Assembly (NCBI GenBank): GCA_046331465.1
Contig: JAXLQV010000001.1
Coordinates: 1,736,001 to 1,800,000 of the forward strand
Direction: 5' to 3'
DNA from: UBA5066 sp046331465
GTDB lineage: Bacteria; Acidobacteriota; Thermoanaerobaculia; UBA5066
DNA length: 64,000 bases
Positions 24,266 through 32,759 of the stretch are shown here, one piece after another; the stretch's first letter is position 1; every line of letters begins with the position of its first letter. The notes under the pieces were generated by a model. That model ran no database searches, had not been told where the DNA came from, and saw only the letters and a list, made by a program, of their open reading frames with translations. The translations under genes and the position numbers were made by a program.

Positions 24266-25441
24266 ATGCCCGTCGCCGCTGAGGCCGCGATCCCGCCCCT
24301 CTCCGTCCTCTCCGAGTCCGAGAGGGAGATCGCCGAGAACGTCTACCAGTTCGCCGTCGAGACCATCGGCCCGCGCTCGCACGCCATGGACGAGGCCAGC
24401 AGGATCGACCCCGAGCTCGTCCGCCAGTTCTTCGAGCTCGACCTCATGGGGATCGAGATCCCCGAGGAGTACGGCGGCCTCGGCCAGAGCTTCGGTACCG
24501 CGATCGCGGTCATCGAGGCGCTCGCCCGGGTCGACGCGGCCTGCGCCGTCGTCGTCGACGTCCAGAACACGCTCGTCGCCAACGCCATCCTCCGCTGGGC
24601 CTCGCCGGAGCTGAAGAAGAAGTACCTCCCGCAGCTCGCGAAGTCGAAGGTCGGCTCGTACGCCCTCTCGGAGGCCGAGTCGGGCTCCGACGCCTTCGCG
24701 CTCAAGACGCGGGCCGAGAAGAAGGGGGACCGCTGGGTCCTCAACGGCGGCAAGCTCTGGATCACGAACGGCCTCGAGTCGGAGATCTTCCTCGTCTTCG
24801 CGAACGTCGACTTCGCGAAGGGCTACAAGGGGATCACCGCCTTCGTCGTCGAGTCGGGCTGGAAGGGCTTCACCAAGGGGAAGAAGGAGGACAAGCTCGG
24901 CATCCGCGCCTCCTCCACGCTCGCCCTCGCGTTCGAGGACCTCGAGGTCCCCGAGGAGAACGTCCTCGGGAAGGTGGGCGAGGGGTACAAGATCGCCATC
25001 GAGACCCTGAACGAGGGGCGCATCGGCATCGGCGCCCAGATGCTCGGGATCGCCCGGGCCGCGCTCGACTACTCCGCGAAGTACGTCCAGACGCGCGTCC
25101 AGTTCGGGAGGCCGATCTCCGAGTTCCAGGCGATCCAGCACGAGCTCGCCCGGATGGACATGGAGCTCGAGTGCGCCCGCCTCGCCGTCTACAACGCCGC
25201 CCGTCTCAAGGAGGCCGGGATGCCCTTCGCGCGCGAGGGGGCGATCGCGAAGCTGAAGGCCTCCGAGGTCGCCGAGTACTGCACGTCGAAGGGGCTCGAG
25301 CTCCTCGGCGGATACGGGTACGTCAAGGACTACCCCCTCGAGAAGATGTACCGCGACGCGAAGATCGGAAAGATCTACGAAGGAACGTCGTACATGCAGC
25401 TCTCGACGATCGCCAAGGACGTCCTGAAGCGTTCGGCCTGA
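24266..25441 (+). CDS. Acyl-CoA dehydrogenase (short/branched-chain type)
   Basis: 391 aa with AGGAGG before the ATG. It oxidises acyl-CoA to trans-2-enoyl-CoA with FAD, passing electrons to ETF. Visible family blocks are YALSEAESGSDAFALKT, LNGGKLWITNG, KLGIRASST, the flavin-contact region GRPISEFQAIQHELARMDME and the C-terminal LLGGYGYVKDYPLEKMYRDA. The catalytic Glu is in KIYEGTSYMQL. Length is typical. It could act on butyryl- or 2-methylacyl-CoA; specificity cannot be fixed. The tRNA-Cys gene follows within 65 bases. Confidence 0.92.
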   Translation: MPVAAEAAIPPLSVLSESEREIAENVYQFAVETIGPRSHAMDEASRIDPELVRQFFELDLMGIEIPEEYGGLGQSFGTAIAVIEALARVDAACAVVVDVQNTLVANAILRWASPELKKKYLPQLAKSKVGSYALSEAESGSDAFALKTRAEKKGDRWVLNGGKLWITNGLESEIFLVFANVDFAKGYKGITAFVVESGWKGFTKGKKEDKLGIRASSTLALAFEDLEVPEENVLGKVGEGYKIAIETLNEGRIGIGAQMLGIARAALDYSAKYVQTRVQFGRPISEFQAIQHELARMDMELECARLAVYNAARLKEAGMPFAREGAIAKLKASEVAEYCTSKGLELLGGYGYVKDYPLEKMYRDAKIGKIYEGTSYMQLSTIAKDVLKRSA

Positions 25442-25505
25442 CGGTCCCCGGGCGGGCTTTCCCGCGCACGGCTTCTGGTAACATCCGCCTCCCCGAAAGG
25501 GGAAC

Positions 25506-25581
25506 GGCGACGTACCCAAGTGGTTAAGGGAAGGCTCTGCAAAAGCCTCATTCGTCGGTTCGAATCCGACCGTCGCCTCCA
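25506..25581 (+). tRNA. tRNA-Cys (GCA)
   Basis: The 7-bp acceptor stem GGCGACG/CGTCGCC, anticodon stem AGGCT/AGCCT with loop CTGCAAA, and T-loop TTCGAAT are all intact. Discriminator U73 is the expected identity base for cysteine, and CCA is encoded. A candidate -10 TAACAT lies at 25479-25484. Confidence 0.95.
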
Positions 25582-25592
25582 GCGAAGACCCG

Positions 25593-25624
25593 CCGCCGCG
25601 CCCGAGGGCGCGGCGGTTTCGTTT
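25593..25624 (+). terminator. Terminator after tRNA-Cys
   Basis: A perfect 10-bp GC stem (25593-25602 with 25607-25616), loop CGAG, is followed by TTTCGTTTC. It begins 12 bases after the tRNA. Confidence 0.8.
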
Positions 25625-25689
25625 CGGGGGGGCGCGGGCGTCCGTTGGGGCTAATCTCCCCGGACGGGCCCCGGGGACCGCGATCGGGG

Positions 25690-25774
25690 GCCGGAGTGGC
25701 GGAACGGCAGACGCAGGGGCCTTAAAAGCCCCAGGCCCGCGAGGGCCGTGAGGGTTCGAGTCCCTCCTCCGGCA
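25690..25774 (+). tRNA. tRNA-Leu (UAA)
   Basis: The 7-bp acceptor stem GCCGGAG/CTCCGGC, anticodon stem GGGGC/GCCCC with loop CTTAAAA (anticodon UAA), a long class II variable arm, and T-stem GAGGG/CCCTC are present. The discriminator is A. CCA is not encoded (GCG follows), unlike the other two tRNAs in this window. A candidate -10 TAATCT lies at 25652-25657. Confidence 0.95.
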
Positions 25775-25833
25775 GCGGACCACGGAGCCCGAGAGGAGCC
25801 CCGGCGCCGGCGGGCGCCGGAAGGAGGACGCCC

Positions 25834-26613
25834 TTGAGCCTCGTCCGTACCGAGATCCGCGACCACGTCGGGACCGTCACCCTCGCGAACCTCGAGAAGC
25901 GAAACGCGCTGAGCAAGGACCTCGTCCACGAGCTCGCCTCGGCGCTCGACGGGATGCAGGACCTGAAGGTCCGCGCGATCGTCCTGCGCGCCCCGGCGGG
26001 CTCGAAGGTCTGGTCGGCCGGGCACGACGTGAGGGAGCTCCCGGTCTCGGGGCGGGACCCGCTCGCCTACGACGACCCGCTCCTCGTGGCGATCCGGAAG
26101 ATCCAGTACCTGCCGATCCCGGTCATCGCGATGATCGAGGGGGCGGTCTGGGGCGGGGCGTGCGACCTCGCCTTCTCGTGCGACATCCTCATCGGCTGCC
26201 CCACGACGAGCTTCACGATGACCCCCGCGAAGATCGGGGTCCCGTACAACGTGACCGGGATCCTGCACTTCATGAACATGCTCCCGGTCAACACGGTGCG
26301 GGAGATGTTCTTCACGGCGCTCCCCGTCGAGGCCGAGGCGGCGTACCGGCTCGGCGTGCTCAACGACCTCGTCCCGGTGGAGGAGCTGGAGCGCCACACC
26401 TACGAGAAGGCCGGGGCGATCACGCGCAACAGCCCGCTCTCGATCTCGGCGATCAAGGAGCAGATCCGCCTCCTCTCGATGGCGCACCCTCTCACACCGA
26501 ACATGTTCGAGCTGATCCAGGGGCTGCGCCGGCGGGTCTACGACAGCCGCGACTACCGCGAGGGGATCCAGGCCTTCTTCGAGAAGCGGGCCCCCGTCTT
26601 CACCGGGGAGTAG
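25834..26613 (+). CDS. scpB: Methylmalonyl-CoA decarboxylase
   Basis: 259 aa from TTG 25834, with AAGGAGG 7 bases upstream. It belongs to the crotonase family and matches the E. coli ScpB/YgfG decarboxylase closely: KVWSAGHDVRELP, SGRDPLAYDDPL, AVWGGACDLAFSCD, TMTPAKIGVPYNVTG, IQGLRRRVYDSRDYREG. The residues linked to decarboxylation in the E. coli enzyme are conserved here as H64, G108 and Y138. It would convert methylmalonyl-CoA to propionyl-CoA. No methylmalonyl-CoA mutase or CoA transferase is in the window, so its pathway context is unseen. Confidence 0.9.
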   Translation: MSLVRTEIRDHVGTVTLANLEKRNALSKDLVHELASALDGMQDLKVRAIVLRAPAGSKVWSAGHDVRELPVSGRDPLAYDDPLLVAIRKIQYLPIPVIAMIEGAVWGGACDLAFSCDILIGCPTTSFTMTPAKIGVPYNVTGILHFMNMLPVNTVREMFFTALPVEAEAAYRLGVLNDLVPVEELERHTYEKAGAITRNSPLSISAIKEQIRLLSMAHPLTPNMFELIQGLRRRVYDSRDYREGIQAFFEKRAPVFTGE

Positions 26614-26638
26614 TCCCGCCGCCCGGCGTGAGCATGCC

Positions 26639-27409
26639 GTGAGGGCCGCCCTCCTCCTGGCCGCCGTCGCGTGGGGAGCGTCGCTGGCGCTCGCGCGTCC
26701 GGCGCCGGCCCAGCCCGCGGAAACGCCGCCGGTCGTCGCGCCGGACCGCCCGGACGCGTGCAACGGGATCCAGATCGTGCCCGTGGGACACGTCCAGGTC
26801 GAGGGGGGCGTGACCCTCGCGCGGGCCGGCGGGAACAGCGATTTCGACGCCGGCGAGCTGATGGTCCGCGTCCCCTTCTCGGCGCGGGTCGAGGCCCGGA
26901 TGCAGGTCTTCAGCTTCGACTGGAGCCGGTCGCGGACGAGCACCCGCGGCGTCCTCGGGCCGCTGGTCGACCTGAAGTGGAAGCTCTTCGATTCCGAGGC
27001 GACCGACTTCGGGGTGATCGTCGGGACCTCGCTGCCCGTCGGGTCGGCCGACTACCGGTCGCCGCACCTGCAGCCTTACGGCGTCGTCGCGCTCGACCAG
27101 GCGATCTCCGCGAAGGCGTCGGTGACGGTCAACGCGGGCGTCGCAGGGGCGGGCGGCTCCGGGGCGACGGTCGGGCTCGTGGCGGGCGGCGTCTCGTTCG
27201 CGTTCCAGGCGTCGGAGAGGGCGAGTCTCTTCCTCGAGGGATTCGGCTGGAACCGGACGGAGCCCGGCGGACCGGGAGAGCAGATGATCGACAGCGGCCT
27301 CCAGTACCTCCTCGGCAACCGGCTGATGGTCGACGCGAGGGTCGGAGTCACGTTCGGCCGCGAGTCGAACGGGTCCTTCGCGGGCCTCGGCGCCTCCTTC
27401 CTCTTCTAG
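26639..27409 (+). CDS. Secreted outer-membrane beta-barrel-like protein
   Basis: 256 aa from a GTG. The N-terminus is a signal peptide (LLLAAVAWGASLALA, cleavage near RPAPAQ). The remainder alternates short amphipathic strands with GA- and GV-rich turns and ends in the aromatic strand GLGASFLF, typical of small outer-membrane barrels. It recalls MetA-pathway/transporter-type barrels (QIVPVGHVQVEGGVTLARAG; LFLEGFGWNR). Function unknown. It lies 25 bases after scpB and may be co-transcribed. Confidence 0.7.
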   Translation: MRAALLLAAVAWGASLALARPAPAQPAETPPVVAPDRPDACNGIQIVPVGHVQVEGGVTLARAGGNSDFDAGELMVRVPFSARVEARMQVFSFDWSRSRTSTRGVLGPLVDLKWKLFDSEATDFGVIVGTSLPVGSADYRSPHLQPYGVVALDQAISAKASVTVNAGVAGAGGSGATVGLVAGGVSFAFQASERASLFLEGFGWNRTEPGGPGEQMIDSGLQYLLGNRLMVDARVGVTFGRESNGSFAGLGASFLF

Positions 27410-27470
27410 CCCGGGAGGGGTCGACCGGCGATCGGGGGACGCGCGCCGCCCCGCCGGGCCCGTCCTTCGC

Positions 27471-27476
27471 TACGAT
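27471..27476 (+). promoter_or_regulatory. -10 element for leaderless rnc
   Basis: TACGAT is followed by six C residues and then the GTG start at 27483. The 6-base gap puts the transcription start at the start codon. Confidence 0.5.
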
Positions 27477-27482
27477 CCCCCC

Positions 27483-28202
27483 GTGACGCGCGACGACCAG
27501 CTGACGCATCTCGAGGAGGCCCTCGGGTACCGCTTCCGGGACCGTGCCCTCCTCGAGCGGGCCCTCACCCACTCCTCGTACGCGAACGAGGCGCCGAGGT
27601 CGGAGGCGGCGCAGGACAACGAGACGCTCGAGTTCCTCGGCGACAGCGTCCTCGGCTTCCTCGTCGCCGAGATGCTCTTCGAGGCGTTCCCGGGGTTCCG
27701 CGAGGGGCAGCTCTCCAAGGCGCGCTCGCACCTCGTCTCCGAGCCGAGCTTCGCGCGGCTCGCGCGGGAGCTCGATCTCGGCAGCGTGCTCCTCCTCGCG
27801 GCCGGCGAGAGCCGATCCGGGGGGCGCGTGAAGGAGTCGCTCCTCGCCGACGCGTTCGAGGCGGTCTTCGCGGCGATCACGCTCGATTCCGGCCTCCCCG
27901 CGGCGCGCGAGGTGGCGCGCCGGCTCTTCGCGGGGGCCGTCGCCGAGCTCGACCCCGGGGAGCTCTCGTTCCACGACTACAAGACCGCGCTGCAGGAGCT
28001 CGCGCAGGGAGAAGGGAAACCCCTCCCGCTCTACCGGCTCGTCTCCGAGAGCGGCCCGGACCATTTGAAGGAGTTCGTCTTCGAGGTCGTCTACGACGAG
28101 GCGCTCTCGGCGACGGGGGCGGGCGCGACGAAGAAGGAGGCGCAGCGGCAGGCGGCCAAGGCCGCTCTCGCCGTCAAGCTCGGCCGCGCGACCCGGGCCT
28201 GA
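27483..28202 (+). CDS. rnc: Ribonuclease III
   Basis: 239 aa from GTG 27483. It cleaves double-stranded RNA in rRNA maturation and mRNA turnover. The signature NETLEFLGDSVLGFL (about residues 42-56) carries the Mg-binding acidic residues; the second acidic set is ESLLADAFEAVFAAI. A C-terminal double-stranded-RNA-binding domain runs from DYKTALQELAQ to KKEAQRQAAKAAL. Length and domain order are normal. No Shine-Dalgarno is present; the -10 element abuts the start. It converges on dsbD with a strong hairpin between them. Confidence 0.96.
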   Translation: MTRDDQLTHLEEALGYRFRDRALLERALTHSSYANEAPRSEAAQDNETLEFLGDSVLGFLVAEMLFEAFPGFREGQLSKARSHLVSEPSFARLARELDLGSVLLLAAGESRSGGRVKESLLADAFEAVFAAITLDSGLPAAREVARRLFAGAVAELDPGELSFHDYKTALQELAQGEGKPLPLYRLVSESGPDHLKEFVFEVVYDEALSATGAGATKKEAQRQAAKAALAVKLGRATRA

Positions 28203-28212
28203 CCGCGCGGAT

Positions 28213-28242
28213 CGGGAGGAGGGCCGGGAGGCCCTCCTCCCG
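28213..28242. terminator. 13-bp hairpin between convergent rnc and dsbD
   Basis: CGGGAGGAGGGCC (28213-28225) pairs perfectly with GGCCCTCCTCCCG (28230-28242) around loop GGGA. There is no long U tract on either side, so it may act as a bidirectional terminator or an mRNA 3'-end stabiliser. Confidence 0.6.
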
Positions 28243-28247
28243 CCTGG

Positions 28248-30035
28248 TCACTTCGGGAACCGGGAGAGGAAGGCCGCCGGCTTCTCGAACTGGACGACGC
28301 GCGGCTTCGACTCCTTCCCGTCCGGACCGAGGAAGACCATCGTCGGGACCCCCTGGATGTTCCACTTCGTCCGGAGGGCGGCGACCTCGGGAGAGGCGGT
28401 CTTCGTCAGGTCGGCCTTGAGGAGGACCCATCCGTCGAGGGCCTTCCTCACCCCGGCGTCCGTGAAGGTGAACTTCTCGAGCTCCTTGCAGGGAAGGCAC
28501 CAGTCGGCGAAGAAGTCGATGACGACGGGCTTGCCGGCGGCGGCCGCCTCGGCGAGGGCGGCGTCGGAGTAGGGCCTGAAGGCGAGCGCTTCGCCCTTCT
28601 TCGCCGGCAGGAGGAATGGGACCGCGGCCGCGAGGAGGGCGATCCCGATCGCGACCTTCACGGCGCGGAACCAGCCGAGCGCCGAGCCCGCCTTCTCGAG
28701 GAAGAGGAACCAGGCGCCGCCTGCCAGGAGCGGCAGGGCCACGGCCCAGTCGAAGACGCGCTCGGGGAGGAGCGGGCGGAGGAACCAGGCGGCGAGCGAG
28801 ACGAGGACGAAGCCGAAGACCTTGCGGATGGCGATCATCCACTCGCCCGACCGCGGCATCGCCTTGAGGCTTCCGGAGACCGTGCCGAGGACGAGGTAGG
28901 GGAGGCCGAGGCCCATCGCGAGCGTGAAGAAGAGGCCGAACCCGAGCGGCGCGGAGCCCTGCTGCGCGACGTAGGTCAGGAGCGAGAGGACGAACGGCCC
29001 GATGCAGGGCGCCGCGACGAAGCCGACGAAGAGGCCCATCGTGAGCGCGCCGAGGACGCCCCCCTTGCTCCCGGTGCGGTCGGTGATGAAGTGCGGCGCC
29101 TGGATCTCGTAGAGGCCGAACATCGAGAGCGCGAGCGCGAGGACGACGAGGGCGATGACGACGAGGACGGCGGGCTTCTGGAGCCACGAGCCGAAGAGCG
29201 AGCCGGAGAGCGCCGCGAAGACGCCGAGCGCGGAGTAGGTGACGCTCATCCCGAGGACGTAGGCGAGGGCGAGGCCGAACGTGCGGCTCGTCCTCCCCTC
29301 GCTCTGGCGCGAGAAGAAGCCGACCGTGATCGGGATGAGGGGATAGACGCAGGGCGTCAGGTTGAGGGCGAGGCCGGCGAGGAAGACGAGGCCGAGGATG
29401 GCGGGGAGGGAGTGCCCGGCGAAGGGGCCGGGGGCGGGGGCGTCTCCCGGCACCGTCGTCGGCGGCGGCGCGGTGCCGCCGTCGCGGGCTCCGGCGAGCG
29501 GGAAGAGCGCGGCATTCGCCGGGGCGACGGCGGTCCCCGCGGGGGCAACGTCGACGGCGAGCGTCGCCTCGGCCTGCGAGGGGGCGAGGCACTGGGCGTC
29601 GTTGCAGGGCTGGAAGTCGAGCGTCGCGCGGAGGGTCCGAGGGCCGGGCGCCGCCCCCGGGTCGGCCTTCCCCTCGAGGAGGATGACCGTCTCGCCCTCG
29701 TAGAGCGCGAGCGGCTTGTCGGAGAACGGGAGCTTCTTCTCCTGGTGGGGAGGGTAGACGGGAGCGCCGAGCGTCAGCCCCTCGGCCGGGGCGACCGCGG
29801 CGACGGTCGGGATGAGCCAATCCTCGAGCGGCTTGTTCGCGTTGACGTGCCAGCCCGGCGCGACGGTCGCCACGACGGCGAGCCGGAACGGCTGGCCGGC
29901 GACGATCTTCTCGGCGTCGGCGGCGACCCGGAGGGAGACGGGGGAAGGCGCGTCGGGGCCGAGGGCGAGCGCGGGCGCGGCGAGCGCGAGGGCGGCGGCC
30001 GCCGCCGCGAGGGCGCGGGAGAGTCGGGACGTCAT
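28248..30035 (-). CDS. dsbD: Thiol:disulfide interchange protein DsbD
   Basis: 595 aa from ATG 30035, with GGAG at proper spacing; ATG 30047, overlapping the upstream stop, is the alternative. It moves reducing power from cytoplasmic thioredoxin across the inner membrane. A signal peptide (LAAAAAALALAAPALA) leads the periplasmic alpha domain with cysteines in FQPCNDAQCLAP. The eight-helix membrane domain has its cysteines in LNLTPCVYP and AAPCIGP. The C-terminal thioredoxin domain has WCLPCKELE. All six conserved cysteines are present. Coupled to the upstream thioredoxin-TPR gene. Confidence 0.93.
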   Translation of the reverse strand: MTSRLSRALAAAAAALALAAPALALGPDAPSPVSLRVAADAEKIVAGQPFRLAVVATVAPGWHVNANKPLEDWLIPTVAAVAPAEGLTLGAPVYPPHQEKKLPFSDKPLALYEGETVILLEGKADPGAAPGPRTLRATLDFQPCNDAQCLAPSQAEATLAVDVAPAGTAVAPANAALFPLAGARDGGTAPPPTTVPGDAPAPGPFAGHSLPAILGLVFLAGLALNLTPCVYPLIPITVGFFSRQSEGRTSRTFGLALAYVLGMSVTYSALGVFAALSGSLFGSWLQKPAVLVVIALVVLALALSMFGLYEIQAPHFITDRTGSKGGVLGALTMGLFVGFVAAPCIGPFVLSLLTYVAQQGSAPLGFGLFFTLAMGLGLPYLVLGTVSGSLKAMPRSGEWMIAIRKVFGFVLVSLAAWFLRPLLPERVFDWAVALPLLAGGAWFLFLEKAGSALGWFRAVKVAIGIALLAAAVPFLLPAKKGEALAFRPYSDAALAEAAAAGKPVVIDFFADWCLPCKELEKFTFTDAGVRKALDGWVLLKADLTKTASPEVAALRTKWNIQGVPTMVFLGPDGKESKPRVVQFEKPAAFLSRFPK

Positions 30036-30046
30036 TCGGTTCTCCA

Positions 30047-30931
30047 TCAGGGCTTCGCGGCTTCGATGGCCTTGAGGAGGGCCTCGGCCTGCGGGCGGGA
30101 CGGGGAGGCGGGGTGCTTCTCGAGGAAGGCGTTCAGCCGCTCGGCCGCCTTCTTCCGGTCGCCTCGCCCGAGCGCGACGTCGGCGAGGCGGAGCTCGGCC
30201 TTCTCGACGAGGGCGGGGTCCTTGCTCGTGGCGACGAGGCGGCTCAGCGACTTCTCCGCGTCGTCGAAGCGGTTCGCGTTCAGGGCGATCGAGGCGAGGT
30301 AGGCGAGCGACCGGTCGCAGAGCTCCGAAGGGGCCTTCGCGTTCTCCGCGACACGGCGGAACCGCTCTTCGGCCATCGCCTCGCCGTAGTGGCGGTAGGC
30401 CCCTTCCGCCGCGGCGAAGACGACGGCCGGGTCGGCCGGCGCCTTCTTCTCGTCCTCGAGCTTCTTCCGGAACTCCATCCAGTCCTTCTCCTGCCCGACG
30501 AAACGCTCGACCCAGGCCGACTGGTTCGTCGCCCCCTCCTGCTTTCCGCAGAGGAGGAGATCGGGCGTGACGACGAGCCAGGCCGGGAGGACCCGGACGC
30601 CGAAGCGGGTCGCGAGACGCTCCCCCTCCGGCGAGGCCCGGTTGACGCTCACGGGGACCTTGTCCCGGGTGAAGGCCCGGAACGACGCGGTGTCGTAGAC
30701 GATCCTCGCCATCCGCTCGCAGTCGGGGCACGACGCGTTCCGGAGCTCGACGAGGACCCGGCCGTCGCGCATCCCGCGGGCGCGCTGGGCGGCGTCCTCG
30801 AACGACTTCGCCCAGACCGGGGGATCGTCCTGGGGGCGGGCGTGCGCGGGGGCCTTTTCGGCCTCCTGGGCGAGGACGAACGGGGCGAGGAGCAGGAGGG
30901 GAGCGAGGAGGAGGCGAAGGGAGTGCTTCAT
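30047..30931 (-). CDS. Secreted thioredoxin-fold protein with TPR repeats
   Basis: 294 aa. A signal peptide (LRLLLAPLLLLAPFVLA) precedes a thioredoxin-like domain (about 40-135) whose active site is CPDC in ELRNASCPDCERMA, with a cis-Pro-like VLPAW. Residues about 160-290 form TPR-type helical repeats (RSLAYLASIALNANRFDDAE; KAELRLADVALGRGDRKKAA). A periplasmic redox role fed by DsbD is likely, since the stop overlaps the dsbD start region. On the minus strand a -10-like TAGAAT (30978-30973) overlaps the divergent tRNA-Phe promoter. Confidence 0.8.
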   Translation of the reverse strand: MKHSLRLLLAPLLLLAPFVLAQEAEKAPAHARPQDDPPVWAKSFEDAAQRARGMRDGRVLVELRNASCPDCERMARIVYDTASFRAFTRDKVPVSVNRASPEGERLATRFGVRVLPAWLVVTPDLLLCGKQEGATNQSAWVERFVGQEKDWMEFRKKLEDEKKAPADPAVVFAAAEGAYRHYGEAMAEERFRRVAENAKAPSELCDRSLAYLASIALNANRFDDAEKSLSRLVATSKDPALVEKAELRLADVALGRGDRKKAAERLNAFLEKHPASPSRPQAEALLKAIEAAKP

Positions 30932-30966
30932 GTCTTCTCTTGCGGGTGCGGCGCGGTCGCGCCGCG

Positions 30967-30995
30967 TTGACTATTCTATCGGCCGCCGGTATAAC
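30967..30995 (+). promoter_or_regulatory. Promoter of tRNA-Phe
   Basis: TTGACT (30967-30972) and TATAAC (30990-30995) are 17 bases apart, the best sigma-70 match in the window. Transcription would start near 31002, 49 bases before the mature tRNA. Confidence 0.75.
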
Positions 30996-31050
30996 CCCGG
31001 GCGTCGCGCCGCGGGGCGAGCCGCAAGGTACGTGCCGTCGCGACGAAGGT

Positions 31051-31126
31051 GCCCAGGTAGCTCAGCTGGTAGAGCACGCGCCTGAAAAGTGCGGTGTCGA
31101 CGGTTCAACTCCGCCCCTGGGCACCA
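31051..31126 (+). tRNA. tRNA-Phe (GAA)
   Basis: 76 bases with encoded CCA. Acceptor GCCCAGG/CCTGGGC, D-stem GCTC/GAGC, anticodon stem CGCGC/GTGCG (one G-U) with loop CTGAAAA, and T-loop TTCAACT are visible. The T-stem GACGG/CCGCC has an A50-C64 mismatch. Confidence 0.93.
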
Positions 31127-31270
31127 CCTCTTCGACCCTTCGACCGGCCCCCGCGGGCCGTCGTGTCTCGCGACGGCGGCACGGATCGCCGCCCCCGAGC
31201 CCCCCCGGGCCGGGAAGAAGGGCGAGCCTCGAGCCGGACTGCTCCTAGAATCCCGTCCCGGGAGGGCGAC

Positions 31271-31783
31271 TTGGCCATTCTCAAGGTGATGAAGCTCGGG
31301 GCCGAGGTGCTGCGACGGCCCGCGTCGGAGATCGAGCCGAAGGACCTGAAGCGGGGCCGCTTCAGGGGCCTCTTCGACGACCTTCGCGAGACGATGGTGG
31401 AATACGCCGGGACGGGCCTGGCGGCTCCCCAGGTGGCGGCGCCGGTCCGCGCCCTCCTCTACATGGTCGAGCCGTCCGGCAAGCGCGGCACCGGCCTCGA
31501 GGTCCCCCCGACGATCCTCGTGAACCCGTCCTTCGAGGTCCTCGACCCGAAGGAGATGGAGGACTGGGAGGGGTGCCTCTCGGTTCCGTTCCTCGCCGCG
31601 CGCGTGCCGAGGCCCTCCTCGATCCGCGTGAAGGCCCTCTCGGAGGCCGGAAAGCCGGTCGAGTTCGTGGCGGACGGATTCCACGCCCGGGTCGTCCTCC
31701 ACGAGAGCGACCACCTGGACGGCGTCGTCTACCTCGACCGGGTGCGGGACCGCGCCTCGATCCGCTACACCGTCGACTTCTGA
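31271..31783 (+). CDS. def: Peptide deformylase
   Basis: 170 aa from TTG 31271, chosen for the GGGAGGG site 4-5 bases upstream and the normal family length; longer readings would overlap the tRNA-Phe gene. It removes the formyl group from nascent proteins. Three family motifs are present: GTGLAAPQV (GxGxAAPQ), EGCLSVP (metal-ligand Cys) and HESDHLDG (HExxH; two metal His and the catalytic Glu). A -10-like TAGAAT lies at 31246-31251. A BFD-like gene follows after 4 bases. Confidence 0.94.
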   Translation: MAILKVMKLGAEVLRRPASEIEPKDLKRGRFRGLFDDLRETMVEYAGTGLAAPQVAAPVRALLYMVEPSGKRGTGLEVPPTILVNPSFEVLDPKEMEDWEGCLSVPFLAARVPRPSSIRVKALSEAGKPVEFVADGFHARVVLHESDHLDGVVYLDRVRDRASIRYTVDF

Positions 31784-31787
31784 CGCC

Positions 31788-32009
31788 GTGGACGACGCGC
31801 CCCTTTCCGAGAAGCACGCGCGGATCCTCCTCAAGTACAAGCCCGTCTGCATCTGCAACGGGATCAAGTACCCCCGCGTCGCCGACGCCATCGCGAACGG
31901 CGCCCGGAGCGTAGAGGAGGTGGCGCGGGCGACGGGCTGCACCACCGGCTCGTGCCACGGGGAGCGGTGCGTGCCGGTGATCCTGGAGATGCTCGACGGA
32001 AAGCGCTGA
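31788..32009 (+). CDS. BFD-like [2Fe-2S] protein
   Basis: 73 aa from GTG 31788. Four cysteines lie in the bacterioferritin-associated-ferredoxin arrangement: VCICNGI near residue 20 (C-x-C) and GCTTGSCHGERC near residue 51. The helical stretch ADAIANGARSVEEVARATGC between them fits the BFD fold. It could be an electron donor or a small regulator. The placement next to def is unusual; no bacterioferritin gene is in the window. Confidence 0.75.
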   Translation: MDDAPLSEKHARILLKYKPVCICNGIKYPRVADAIANGARSVEEVARATGCTTGSCHGERCVPVILEMLDGKR

Positions 32010-32017
32010 GGGGCCTT

Positions 32018-32047
32018 TACAATCCGACTTCGTGAACGGTTTCACAA
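32018..32047 (+). promoter_or_regulatory. nuoB promoter -10 element and Rex-like operator
   Basis: A -10 element TACAAT (32018-32023) is followed by the inverted repeat TCGTGAACGGTTTCACAA (32030-32047). This matches the Rex consensus TTGTGAA-N4-TTCACAA at 13 of 14 defined positions and covers the expected start site. Rex represses when NAD+ is high relative to NADH, which would suit a NADH-linked operon. The -35 is weak (TCGACG at 31993, 19-base spacer). No rex gene is seen here. Confidence 0.6.
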
Positions 32048-32063
32048 GCTCGGGGGGTCTGTG

Positions 32064-32755
<692 letters not shown>

Positions 32756-32759
<4 letters not shown>

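Noticed and set aside
28248..30731. 827-aa reading of DsbD
   Set aside because: The extra N-terminal part lies inside the thioredoxin-TPR gene in another frame; the signal peptide and GGAG site fix the start near 30035.
31094..31270. Longer peptide deformylase N-terminus
   Set aside because: It would overlap the tRNA-Phe gene and add residues unlike the family; TTG 31271 has a ribosome site and gives the normal length.
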